A stretch of DNA of 64,000 nucleotides from Bedellia somnulentella (Eukaryota; Arthropoda; Insecta; Lepidoptera; Bedelliidae). Made by a program: the position numbers and the translations under genes. How positions within the stretch are numbered: the first letter of the stretch is position 1; every line of letters starts with the position of its first letter. The stretch lies in NCBI GenBank assembly GCA_963576735.1, contig OY755196.1, positions 8,971,912-9,035,911 on the forward strand, in the 5' to 3' direction. The notes below the pieces were generated by a model that was given only the letters and a program-made list of their open reading frames with translations, ran no database searches and was not told the origin of the DNA. This document shows, in pieces, positions 20,902-31,271 of the stretch.

Positions 20902-21375
20902 TATGTTATAAGATTATATTGATTAACTCGTGAATTCCCAATACTTATTTCACAAACACTTCCTAAACGGCAATTTAGTTACTATTAATCCCTCAATATT
21001 TTTTTATACTTAGATGTATTTTATATTATGTTAAACATTAATTGTTGTTCAACACATATATATTTTTATATTATACGATCGACTACTTTAAAGCACTTTT
21101 ATAATATGAATAACAATACAATTTGAGTAGCGTTTTATTATTCAGACCAAGATTAATAAGATAAAATGCAAGGAATAAATCTATAATAGTATATGTAATT
21201 ACTTTAACATGATTACGTGTAACAAAGACAGGTTATCTTACTGATAACGATGATAGGTGTGTAACCCTCTCTCTAAATATGACTAATGGATATGATATCG
21301 AACAATCATCCGTGCAAAGTATTCGATGCATCACATGCCCATATATGGGTAGGTAAACATGAAATAGGTAGGCAA
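20650..21375. other. tsr intron 1 and upstream region
   Basis: Holds tsr intron 1 (20633-20898) and, beyond 20901, the presumed 5' UTR and promoter. AT-rich; no further gene seen. Confidence 0.5.
20899..20901 (-). CDS. tsr: tsr coding exon 1 (ATG only)
   Basis: ATG followed directly by GTAAGT. An initiator codon alone on the first coding exon is a known arrangement in ADF/cofilin genes; the frame of exon 2 has no other in-frame start at its 5' end. Confidence 0.85.
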
Positions 21376-21380
21376 TATAT

Positions 21381-21618
21381 CATACATACATATACTCACG
21401 GCTATAAATCCCTAGAAGGGGTAGCTAGAGCTAAGGAATTAGAAATTCCTCAGCCACTTTTGGAAAATTGAGTGGGGAAAAGATGGTAACGTAAAGGTTC
21501 TTGGTCTCCAACCGCATCGCCCAAAAATCTCTTAAAAGTCCCAATACCGTTAGCCGCCTCTTACGTTCACCCATCGGTAGAAACGGGGTAGTGCTATTCT
21601 AAGCTGACACTACACGGC
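21381..21618 (-). repeat. SINE-B, full-length
   Basis: CATACATACATATACTCACG through CTGACACTACACGG. Confidence 0.85.
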
Positions 21619-21669
21619 TTATATATCAATAGCGAAGTAAATATGAGTAATATGTAAACATGTAATATT

Positions 21670-21915
21670 GCTGTGTAGTGTCGGCTTAGAATGGCGTTAC
21701 CCCTTTCTACATTACGAGTGTCGTAAGAGGCGACTAGGGGTATGAGGCTTTTATAAGTGGTTTTGGGGCGATGCGGTTGGAGACCCATCACCAACAACCT
21801 TTATTTTACCATCTTTTCCCCACTCAACTTTCCAAAGGTGGCTGAGGAATTTCTCATTCCTTAGCTCTGGCTACCCCTTCTAGGGATTTATAGCCGTGAG
21901 TATATGTATGTATGT
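21670..21915 (+). repeat. SINE-B, full-length
   Basis: GCTGTGTAGTGTCGGCTTAG through TATAGCCGTGAGTATATG and TATG tail; head to head with the preceding copy. Confidence 0.88.
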
Positions 21916-21970
21916 ACTAGACATTTCTAGTGCTAAAACACCAGATAAACTTTTTTTTATGTGCCTATTG

Positions 21971-22154
21971 ATAACCAGAGCTAGGGAACTAGGAACTCCT
22001 CAGCTACTTTTTGGAAGTTGCGTGAGGAAAAGGTGGTGAAATAAAGTTTCATAAAAGAAAATATCCCTCTAAAGCCCCAATACCGTTAGTCACATCTTAC
22101 GTTCACCCACCGGAAGAAATAGGGTAGTGCTATTCTAAGCCGACACTACACGGC
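21971..22154 (-). repeat. SINE-B, tail-truncated
   Basis: CCAGAGCTAGGGAACTAGGA to CCGACACTACACGGC, lacking the TATG tail. Confidence 0.75.
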
Positions 22155-22169
22155 CACTTTAATATAAAA

Positions 22170-22575
22170 ATATAATCACGACTATAAAACTGAAAAAAGG
22201 TTGCCAAAGCTTCAGAATTAGGAATTTATTAGCTACTTTTGGAACTTGAGTGGGGACAAGATTGAACAATAAATGTTGTTGGTGATTGGCGATGAGTCTC
22301 CGCCACATCGTATAATATTCTCCTAGAAAAAAGCGCCTAATTTTCAAAGTCACCTTCTATTTACCCTTACTTATAAATAAAGGAAAGAAAATATTTCTAC
22401 ACCAGCGGGGAAAAAAACGACGAAAAAAAACTTCTTTTTTTTATTTATTAGTAATATGTATTATATATTAATGTAAGTATTAAATGTACAATAGGTTTTC
22501 GTGAACAAAAACATTCAAATTTTATTACCCTTGTGAAGGGACGAGGTAGTGCTATTCTGTGCCGGTAGTACACAG
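22170..22575 (-). repeat. SINE-B, old, split by a SINE-C remnant
   Basis: The SINE-B body (CACGACTATAAAACTGA to about 22360, then AGTGCTATTCTGTGCCGGTA at 22548-22567) is interrupted at about 22370-22530 by SINE-C sequence (ATAAAGGAAAGAAAA, GTGAACAAAAACATTC). The SINE-C therefore arrived later. Confidence 0.6.
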
Positions 22576-22699
22576 ATAATTTAAAACAATCACCAACAAC
22601 AATAATCCTCTATGCCATTTAGTTATTATCAATTTCTAAAGGTGATTTAAAGTTGTTACTTCAGCTATCGGGCAGGAAGTTTTTGTACTAATTCAACTC

Positions 22700-22750
22700 T
22701 CAAAACTTAAACTTTCACCCAGTTACCCCCGTAGGGGTTGGCAAAAATAG
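22700..22750 (-). repeat. SINE-A 3' end remnant
   Basis: ACTTTCACCCAGTTACCCCC and GTAGGGGTTGGCA recall the SINE-A terminus; very short and diverged. Confidence 0.4.
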
Positions 22751-22769
22751 CTATTATTTATGTTACTTT

Positions 22770-25020
22770 ATTGTAACCAAGCATATAAAAGGAATAAATA
22801 AAGAAACAATCGCACCTTCCCACGGACCGACTTCGCGCAGTGGCATTGACCGGCCGGCTCATGGGTTGTGACGTAAAATTAAAAAGCGCGCGTAATCTGA
22901 AGATTTGAAAACGGGGTTGAACTTATCGAGGTCGCTGCTTCGGAAATACTGCATGTATTGACGTGAAATAAAAACTATTGTAATATAAATGATATTAACT
23001 AAAGTTTTAAGTGCATTTGGTACAGATATTTTGGCCCATTTGTGTTCTCCATTCTCTATTGACTATATTTTTAGGTACTTATTTTATTCTTTTCAGATTA
23101 GACACCAAAATGCCAAAGCGTATTTAACAGTGATTTGGAAAGTAAGTTCCCGATGTTTAAAAAAGGAAGATATGACTGGGAAGCGTTTTGTGTCGTTTGT
23201 TCTACGAGTATTTAAATCTCAAACAAAGGCGTTACAGACCTAAATGAGCATTTAAGTACGCTGAAACACAAAACAAATTTAAAAAATCAGTCAAGTACTT
23301 CGAATATTGCAACATATTCTGTGAGATTGACATCGGAACACCTCCTTATTTCAGCAGCGGTAGGCGCTCTCGTCTATCATACATTAAGTCATCCATCACA
23401 TGTCTTTCAATTCATTGGACTGCACTTGTGCTCTCAACCGCGAATTATTTTCGACGCCAAATACTGAAAAAAAAGATACGGGTAATCGAACAAAAGCAAC
23501 TGCGATCGCCACCGGAGTGCTGAGGTCGGCCCTTTGTCGGTTGAACAATTTAAGACTGATTCACAAGATGTACCATTCATAAGTGTGGCTACTGATGCTA
23601 GTAATCACGGAAGCACAAAATTATTCCCGCAGGTTATTCAATATTTTGATGCAAAAAGAATGGAATCACTACTAAGGTGCTTAAAATTGAAAACATTAAA
23701 AACGAGACATCAAACACTATTACCGAACTGATAATAACACAGCTTCGGCGGCATGATCTCTTGTCTAAATGTATTGCTTTTGGTGGAGATAATTGCAATA
23801 CAAACTTCGGTGGGATAGATAGATATGGAACAAATAATGTTTTCCACAAGCTGAAGGAAAGTCCAAACCCAAACTTGGTTGGTGTGGGTTGCTCTGGACA
23901 TGTCATTAACAACGCAGTGCACCACGGATGTGATTTACTGGCAGAAGACATTGAAGCCATCGTCTTAAAAATTTATATTTTTTTTTCTATTCACACAGTA
24001 CGTACCGAAGCTCTTAAAGAATTCTGCGAAACCGCCGAGGTCGAATATAAACAGCTTCTGTATCATTCCAAAACGCGTTGGCTAAGCCTGTTTCCAGCTA
24101 TCGAGCGAATTCTAAAACTCTACCGTCCATTACTTAATTATTTTGAAAGCATAGAAAGGCCACCTGTTTTAATTAAATAGTTTTTCGAAAATCCTCTCTC
24201 AGAAGCATATCTGTCTGTTCCTTATACACTCAATTATGCACACCATTCACACAAAAATACAGACATTACAGAAAGGCGATAATTCAATTCTTGAAACAAA
24301 AATCATACTTTCTTCCATAACAAAAAGTTAAGAAGATCGAATTAAGGAAAATTTTGTACCGCTGAACGTTCAGAATATTATAAATAAAGAAGATGAAAAC
24401 AGGAAACAAGAGTTTAAAAAATGCACACATGACTTCTACAATGAAATTAAAAGATACATTGAAGAATGGATGAAACCCTTTAAACAATTTGAGAAATTTG
24501 ATTGGATGTATTTGCCGAAAATTAATAGCAACACAGAGTGAAGACACTGTCCTCTATTTAAAAGATAAAAATATAAACATTGAGGACGCAAAATTAATTG
24601 ACGAGTGGGTGAATTTAAAGGCTTTTTGCCAAAACTTAACTAAACAAGACAAGCTTCTAAAATCCAATCAACTTTGGGTACAATTTTTAAAACGCCAAAT
24701 GCGAATTTATATTCGCAATTGCTGAAAATCGCGCAATTTTTTTTTTGCATTTCGGCGCAATTGCCAACGTGGAGAGTGTATTCTCATTAATTACACAACA
24801 ATGGACTAAAGAAAGAAATTTACTAAGGGTAGAAACAATTTCTTCAATAATTAAAATTAAATTAAATTTCCAAGAATACAGTTGCACTGATTTTTATAAA
24901 TTGCTTTTAAATAGGGAAGATATTCTAAAAGCTATCGGAAAAAATGATAAAAACAAAAAAACTGAGAAGCAAAAAGGCAAGAAGCTGAGGAAAACGCTTT
25001 AATAGCCAGATAGACAAATC
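22770..25020 (+). pseudogene. hAT transposase with BED finger, decayed
   Basis: Read through several frameshifts and stops. A BED-type zinc finger lies near 23145-23275 (FCVVC, then HLSTLKHKTN, with an in-frame TAA between). The catalytic-domain part is the frame 23677-24180 (CIAFGGDNCNTNFGG, GCSGHVINNAVHH, SKTRWLSL). The C-terminal dimerisation region is at 24745-25002 (FGAIANVESVFSLI, then RVETISSIIKIKLNF). This is the order of a hAT-superfamily (ZBED-like) transposase, here inactive. Termini could not be fixed; the second hAT at 25258 begins just downstream. Confidence 0.75.
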
Positions 25021-25152
25021 GTGTTGTGAGTGCAATTATTGCTTTTTATTTTTGTAGTTAAAGTTATTATTGTTTTCATTGAGTAGGTAAACACTATTTA
25101 AAATATGGTTGTTAATGAAAACTTTAAGTTGATGAAAATAAGTATACGTAAT

Positions 25153-25193
25153 ACCCTGAGTGACAGTGTATTTTTAATACAGTGTCACTCAGA
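25153..25193. repeat. near-perfect hairpin
   Basis: CTGAGTGACAGTGTAT and ATACAGTGTCACTCAG pair with one mismatch around a short T/A loop. Confidence 0.7.
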
Positions 25194-25537
25194 AAAGGTT
25201 CTTATGTTAGGTTATGTGACCGAGTGAGAAATACCGTGATTCGTGATAGATGCATTGCAGTGTTGGGCAAAAAGTAATTGAATTACAAATTACTAATTAC
25301 AATTACAAAACAAAATTTTAATTATAATTACAAAGTAAAGTAATTGTAAAATTAAATTAACAATTACAATTATAAAATGAATTTAGTAATTAAAATAATA
25401 ATTATAGAAATTGATAATTAATTACTTTTTCGAATTATCAATTAATTTTATTTAATAAGAAAATCATTTTCATCATTCAAATTATCTTTATTTCCGAAAT
25501 CAGTGTAGGTACATTTAAGAGAAATATAAATTAACTT

Positions 25538-25640
25538 TTATTTTAAATTGGATTTTAATACAACTCTCATCTCGAACATTTCGTCGGATAATTTATGTGA
25601 CTTTGGTAAATTAATCATCCCACCAAAAACATTTTCATGT
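25538..25640 (-). pseudogene. hAT transposase extreme C-terminus
   Basis: MINLPKSHKLSDEMFEMRVV followed by LKSNLK and a stop corresponds to the end of a hAT dimerisation domain and fits as the continuation of the fragment ending at ATMI near 29270. Confidence 0.65.
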
Positions 25641-26051
25641 AAAATGTTGCCAAGACGAGCCCATATGACTCGCACTGTCAAAAAGTTATCAGATCTCATG
25701 TAGAGCCAAGCTTCTAACATTACACGCCCTAACTCTACAAGGCCTAACTTCACAAACTCTACACCTTAGTCAAAATATGTGGCTTGGCCATTTCGCTACA
25801 TTCACATCGGCGTAAGGTGAAAAATCAATTCACTGTTCATTACTTTTGTGTTATACAATAGTTCTTGTAGTAACGGACGGCCAAGCCACATATTTTAACT
25901 AAGGTGTAGAGTTTGTGAAGTTAGGCCTTGTAGAGTTAGGGCGTGTAATGTTAGAAGCTTGGCTCTACATGAGATCTGATAACTTTTTGACAGTGCGAGT
26001 CATATGGGCTCGTCTTGGCAACATTTTACATGAAAATGTTTTTGGTGGGAT
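25617..26051. repeat. long inverted repeat, 173-bp arms
   Basis: 25617-25789 and 25879-26051 are inverted copies that differ at about one base (TTAGTCAAAATATG versus TTAGTTAAAATATG), around an 89-bp centre. The left arm includes the last codons of the split hAT ORF. Such arms could fold into a long hairpin RNA if transcribed. Confidence 0.9.
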
Positions 26052-26072
26052 TTCATTTCTTTTTGTAAGTTG

Positions 26073-26197
26073 TGTGGTGTAGTGTGAGTGCATCTTGTCC
26101 CCCTCTTGCCATTAAATATTGTATGTTAGTCATAAGTATTAAGTAGTAATAAACGTACATTCAACCAAGCAACACGTCTATCAATTACAACATTGCA
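26073..26197 (+). repeat. 5' LTR
   Basis: 125 bp, TG..CA termini, followed directly by TGGCGACC, a start shared with tRNA-primed binding sites of insect Gypsy-group elements. Confidence 0.88.
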
Positions 26198-27102
26198 TGG
26201 CGACCCTGCCAGTGCGGCCACGCGGCTGCGCTGCGCACGAGTACAGACAATTTTTTTTTATTAAGTTTTGAAGTGAATGTATAATAACTTTGAAAATAAC
26301 AAGTGTTAAGAAAATACTATAAGTGCTTATTAAAACATTTCGACAAATATGTACATAGTGACGTCGTCCCGCAGTTACAATATGACACCACACCAACCAA
26401 TATCCGTTTAAGGTGAAGAGACTCTTACTGAAGAAAAGTTATTTCAAAGACTAAACATCATTAAAATGAAAAGGATAATCCCACAAAAATATCCAAAACA
26501 TACCAGTATGGACTGCAGCCGACTTACTTAGATGAAGTGACCCTCACGTGGATGTCTTTCATTTGCAAGAAAATCTTGAAATGGCTGAATTATAAAACTA
26601 TTAATGGTGCCCGTGTGTAAATAGAGTGAAATTGCATTAAGGTTTAGTTTTATCGGTAGTTTATTTTTAAATTAGTATATCATTCCTATTAATTAAACTA
26701 GAAGTAGAAGTAGTTTCATTATTTAGGTCAATTTTATTAATTCAATTATTTTTTTTAGTAAATGGAAATTGCATAATCATCATTTGTTACTGTAACAATA
26801 TAATATCATTCTACTATTCTTAGTGCGCTTACGAATCATTTTAAATTAACGTTGAAAAGATAGTTACTATGCTAGAATAATATAGTAAGATATACGATGC
26901 GAACTATGTTACATAAAAAAATGTTTGCATTAAATATTTTGTTAGCCAGTCTGAGCTATGTAGTATTTGTGATAAAGTAATTTTGTTTTTCAAAATAATG
27001 TTCACACTGTCAAAGAAAAGAAGTGGATTATTGTGGTGTATTGTTAAAGAAAATATTAAATAAGCATGGTGGAAATGAAAGGAAATCTGTTGGTAAAGTC
27101 AA

Positions 27103-27479
27103 TAAACATACATAACATAACATAAACGTTCACGCCGAATATCCCCGAGGGGGTTGGCAGAGGTACTAATACTTCTGAACATCACGTGACTTTGTCACCT
27201 GGTGTTCAGAGTACCCACGTTTTGCATGGACAGTGTACTCACCTGATAGGGGGCAGGCCTATCGCCGTTTTGTACGAATACACTGTCACATGACTTAGTA
27301 CAACTCAGCCATGTGGGTTTCCTCACGATGTTTTCCCTCACCGTTAACAACCATGATAAATTAACCACACGTATGTCTTTAGAAAAGACAAATTGGTGTA
27401 GGCCCGACCCGGGATTTGAACACTAGTCGCTTGCACGTCAACCGGTGTTCTACCCACTGAGCTATCACGTCGTTCGTTA
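27103..27479 (-). repeat. SINE-A, full-length, with target duplication
   Basis: Complete from CATAACATAACATAAACG tail to the tRNA head (B box read on the minus strand GTTCAAATCCCGG; A box TAGCTCAGTGGG). Flanked by GTAAAGTCAA at 27093-27102 and 27480-27489. Inserted in the LTR element interior. Confidence 0.9.
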
Positions 27480-28629
27480 GTAAAGTCAAATCAATTGATA
27501 TTATTGAAAAACATGAAAGTGAGGTTTACTGAAGTATGAAATTAAGAATTTAGGTAAAAGGAGGTGTTCTCAGATGGCTGTTGCTAGGCTGATTTTCGCG
27601 TATGTTTTGGCACGTCGATGGAAGAGATAGCGTTGCAAACATATATGGCATGAAGAATTCTATGAAGTCATCGCTGTGTGTGGTATGATTGAGATGGTAA
27701 CGTGATGTGATTGTTATGATTTAAAAAGGTAATGGAATGTAGTCAAAGTTGGTACGATGGATTTGAAAGTTTATGAAATGTAGTGTGTAGAAAGGTAGTT
27801 TCAATTGATACGTTTTTGATGTACATTTGACTTGATCACTCGAATGTTATTTCGATTATTTACCAATTGAAAACTAAATATTGAATGTAGAATAATGAAA
27901 GGTTTTGGAAAGAAGTATATTAAGTCATACAAGGTACACCAAGGTACAAAGCAGTCTCTGAATCCTTTTTATCTGATCATGACGAGGTTGAGTACCCTTC
28001 GTGAAGAAAATTGGACACCTAAAGAATGTTAAAAGAGAGAGATTGTAGAATAAGTATGGTATAAATGTGCATGTAATATAATAAAAAAATATTTGTACCT
28101 TGAGATGAAGTTAAATAAATAAATAATAAATGTGTAAAAGGGCGGCCGACCCAATAAATATGTTTGTGTACCTTGATAAAAAATGAAATATAAATAAAAA
28201 ATAAATATATGACTTGAGATGGAAGCATGGTTGTCCACAGCTATTTTAAATATATGATAAAAATATAAGAGAGAGAACTGTAAAAAATAAACGAAATATA
28301 ATAAAGTTAATTGTGAAGGTGAAATGTATAAAAAATATATATGTGGTAACAGTACTATGGCATATATTTAAAAATTTACTTGATTGTGTGATTACGCGGC
28401 AAATTGTTTGGCCTACGATTTGATCGATTTATCCCGGATTTTACTAATAGATTTTAAAAGTTAAGTTTTATTAAATAGATAAACAAGTTCTAAAAAATAT
28501 AAAATTAAATTTTATTTGATATTCCACTCTAATTGATATTATAGTACTTTAGTGAATAGATTAATAAATAATAATATCTTTAAAAAATATGTTAATATTA
28601 AATATTTTTTTATTTGCAAAGGGGGATGG

Positions 28630-28754
28630 TGTGGTGTAGTGTGAGTGCATCTTGTCCCCCTCTTGCCATTATATATTGTATGTTAGTCATAAGTATTAAG
28701 TAGTTATAAACGTACATTCAACCAAGCAACACGTCTATCAATTACAACATTGCA
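28630..28754 (+). repeat. 3' LTR
   Basis: 125 bp, differs from the 5' LTR at two positions (ATTATATATTG for ATTAAATATTG; TAGTTATAAAC for TAGTAATAAAC), so the insertion is young. Confidence 0.88.
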
Positions 28755-29097
28755 GTTGTTTGTAACAATTTTTTTTTATATATAACAAGGAGTATCTATA
28801 CATATATATATCTGAGGGCACCATGTTTTAGATTAGACTTCTAGCGTCATCATAATTTAATCTTTTAAAATTACAGGTCTCATACAAACTCCCATCCCCT
28901 AGTTTAAGGGGTTGGAGGATGAAAGTTACAAGTTTTTTTTTTTGTTGTTTGTGTGCTAATACTAGCTTACATACAAAATTTCAGCTTTCTAGGACATTAG
29001 GAAATACCTTAATAATTTTGATGATCATCAGTGAGTCAGTGACGAAATCAGCGTTTTTTAGATATAAATAAAATCTGAAGTATAAAAGCTAATGTAA

Positions 29098-29440
29098 TTA
29101 AAACTTAATATGTTCAATAAGTCCGCTATTGACAATATATCCCGAAAATTTTGTTGATCTAGCATAATCCAAACCCAAGTTATGAGGGTTCAAAAAAACG
29201 GCGAAGCGCTTCGAGAAAAGGTAGGTAGTGCCCGTACGCTTCGCTTGGCTCGTCTTGGCAGGGGCACTACCGTGCCCCCAGATCATAGTCGCATATGAAA
29301 ATAATCTTTCAACAGGGCCTGATGATGGCATCGGTGTATTAAATTTTTTGAAAATATTTAAGACCTCAGAATGTCGCCGTAACATCGTGATATCTTTATC
29401 TTCATCGCGAAGAAAATTGGCCCATATAATTTCTGGTCGC
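29098..29440 (-). pseudogene. hAT transposase C-terminal fragment
   Basis: FKKFNTPMPSSGPVERLFSY followed by ATMI is the conserved start of the hAT dimerisation domain; homology then stops and a GC-rich tract (GTGCCCGTACGCTTCGC) takes over. The remaining residues of the domain are found 3.6 kb away at 25640-25538. Confidence 0.75.
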
Positions 29441-30011
29441 GTGGAATGAACAGACGATCCAGCTTCGTAATTGAGTAATTGAAATTACTAATTAATATGT
29501 AATTTCAATTAACAATTACTGTTTAATTGGAATTACATGTAATTGCAATTACTTGTATTTAATTACAATTGTAATTGAATTAATATTATTTAATTATTAA
29601 TTAAATTGCAAAAGTAATTAATTACGCCCAACTCTGATGCATTGTGAAATTTTTCATCTTTTTAATTTTTCTGTTTTATCTCATACTTGTGTTTTATTTA
29701 GAATTGTTATATTTTTTACCTTTTCTAACTTTTGTTAGTAAGTTTATAATATGCGGTGCCCTATCAGGGTTCATGTTATGGCTTAATAAAAAAAACCTGT
29801 ATCACCTTGTACGTACCACATGAATGCAATAAATGATTTGGATTTGAAAGTTGATATTGTTTAAAATATAGAAAAAGGGATGTTAACATGGTTTCGGCTC
29901 ACAGAGAGGATTGATGATTATAAATTGGTGACAGGGATCTATAGAGCTAATGTGGTACAGATCCACAATCTTTTCTTGGCCGGTAAGTGCGTCGCTGTCA
30001 TCGATATTAGT

Positions 30012-30152
30012 ATCATCACGTGAGTACACTGTCCAAGCAAAACGTGGGTACCTACTCTGGACACTAGGTGGCGCTGTCACGTGATGTTCAGAGGTATTGG
30101 TACCTCTGCCAACCCCGTCGGGTATAAACGGCGTAAACGTTTATGATATGTC
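30012..30152 (+). repeat. SINE-A, 3' part
   Basis: From CACGTGAGTACACTGTCC to AAACGTTTATGATATG; the head is missing, a typical 5' truncation. Confidence 0.8.
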
Positions 30153-30164
30153 TATGCAAGTAAT

Positions 30165-30575
30165 TAAATTAATAACTGTTATTGTAAGTAAGTAAGTTCG
30201 TTTTAATATAAGCTAATTATATTTGCTTATTTTTGCCCTTGTCTTGTATACCTACCTGAATGACTGTGTACCCTGAATTTACTGATCTTACCTTCCAAAT
30301 GTTGTCTGGAAGAGATCGCTTTTAGCGATAACACTGCCAATTGTACGCTTCTGTAAACTGTTTCATTACTTTACACACAAGGATTTGTTATTTGTGACAC
30401 TCAGAGTAAAAAAGTGGGTACCTTACCTTATTAATCCTGTAAATCAGAGGTTTACCTCGTCGTGTACTGTCTTTTACATTTAATGTTCACACCTAGATCC
30501 CCTAAAAAACTGGCACAGAAAAAATAATTCTAAACATCAAATATCGTTTGGGTCATTCATTTTGCTGGGTCGCGA
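30165..30575 (+). repeat. dispersed repeat D, copy 1
   Basis: Matches 51762-52160 in opposite orientation over about 400 bp, from TAACTGTTATTGTAAGTAA to TTTGGGTCATTCATTTTGCTGG. It contains a CR1/Rex-like LINE 3' motif (GTTGTCTGGAAGAGATCGCT). Confidence 0.75.
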
Positions 30576-31271
30576 TTTTAAAATGTCAGACTGTCATTGT
30601 CAGTTAGCTTTAAAATATATCGTGCGAAATATTTCGTTTTTTTTGGTTTTTATGAACATAGTGTATTGGTGTATTGGTGGTTCATTGTTTGTATTTTTTG
30701 GTATACAAACCTATAAGTTTTTTAATGAGAGGTTTTCTTTTTGAGAAATAAAAAAACAACATAGTTTCCTAGAGCTCTGTAGATGGCGTTGATGTAACTA
30801 CGTTACTTACTTAAATTTTTTCTTCGTGGCCTCAATCGTGTTGCCACAATAATTTCGCCAATGTCAACTTTAAAAACATGTGTCACATCACCATAGAGTA
30901 ATTTTTTGGCGAGTAAAAACAACAAAAAGAATGTTAAATATAAATACCGTCTTTGTTTATTTACTTTTAAGCTATCTTGGCTTAAACTGATATTTATTTA
31001 GACTTTCAAATCAGAACGTTTTTATGTACGTTCCGTTTTACGATATCATTACATCCAAGTGTGAAAAACGGTGTGACGTTCCGTTCCTACCAGTAACATA
31101 GCAAGTCTGGCGCCATCTATCCTGAGAACAGGGAAGAAGAAAAAAAGAAAAAAAGGAAAACCTCTCATTAGTATTGATAATTATTTATTATTATAAATAT
31201 ATATATATATATCTCGTATTTATTCATTATATATTAAAATACACACTTAATTTTTATAGTCTATAATAATT

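Larger units (their letters stand above)
26073..28754 (+). mobile_element. short non-autonomous LTR retroelement
   Basis: Two 125-bp direct repeats (26073-26197, 28630-28754) beginning TGTGGTGTAGTG and ending ACAACATTGCA, two differences between them, flanked by a 4-bp duplication GTTG (26069-26072, 28755-28758). A primer-binding-site-like TGGCGACCCTGCCAGTG follows the left LTR at once and a purine tract AAAGGGGGA precedes the right one. No gag or pol frame is present in 2.4 kb of interior, so it must rely on another Gypsy-like element. A SINE-A lies inside. Confidence 0.88.
25258..29636 (-). mobile_element. hAT element with 8-bp target duplication, carrying nested insertions
   Basis: Left end CAGTGTTGGGC..AAGTAATT and right end (minus strand) CAGAGTTGGGCGTAATTAAT are inverted termini of hAT type. 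Both sides are flanked by ATGCATTG (25250-25257 and 29637-29644), an 8-bp target duplication as expected for hAT. Subterminal sequence at both ends is a long run of TAATTA/AATTAC words. The transposase (minus strand) is reduced to the dimerisation domain and is itself split (29385 downward, and 25640-25538). The body between is an inverted repeat plus an LTR element. Confidence 0.88.

Noticed and set aside
28019..28238. two hydrophobic minus-strand frames in the LTR element interior
   Set aside because: Very AT-rich sequence, no domain, no conservation with gag or pol.
30562..30744. 60-codon frame with one hydrophobic stretch, reminiscent of a tetraspanin first membrane segment
   Set aside because: Its first codons lie in sequence repeated at 51150-51190 (CTGTCATTGTCAGTTAG), there is no good donor and no further tetraspanin exon, so it is probably chance in a repeat.
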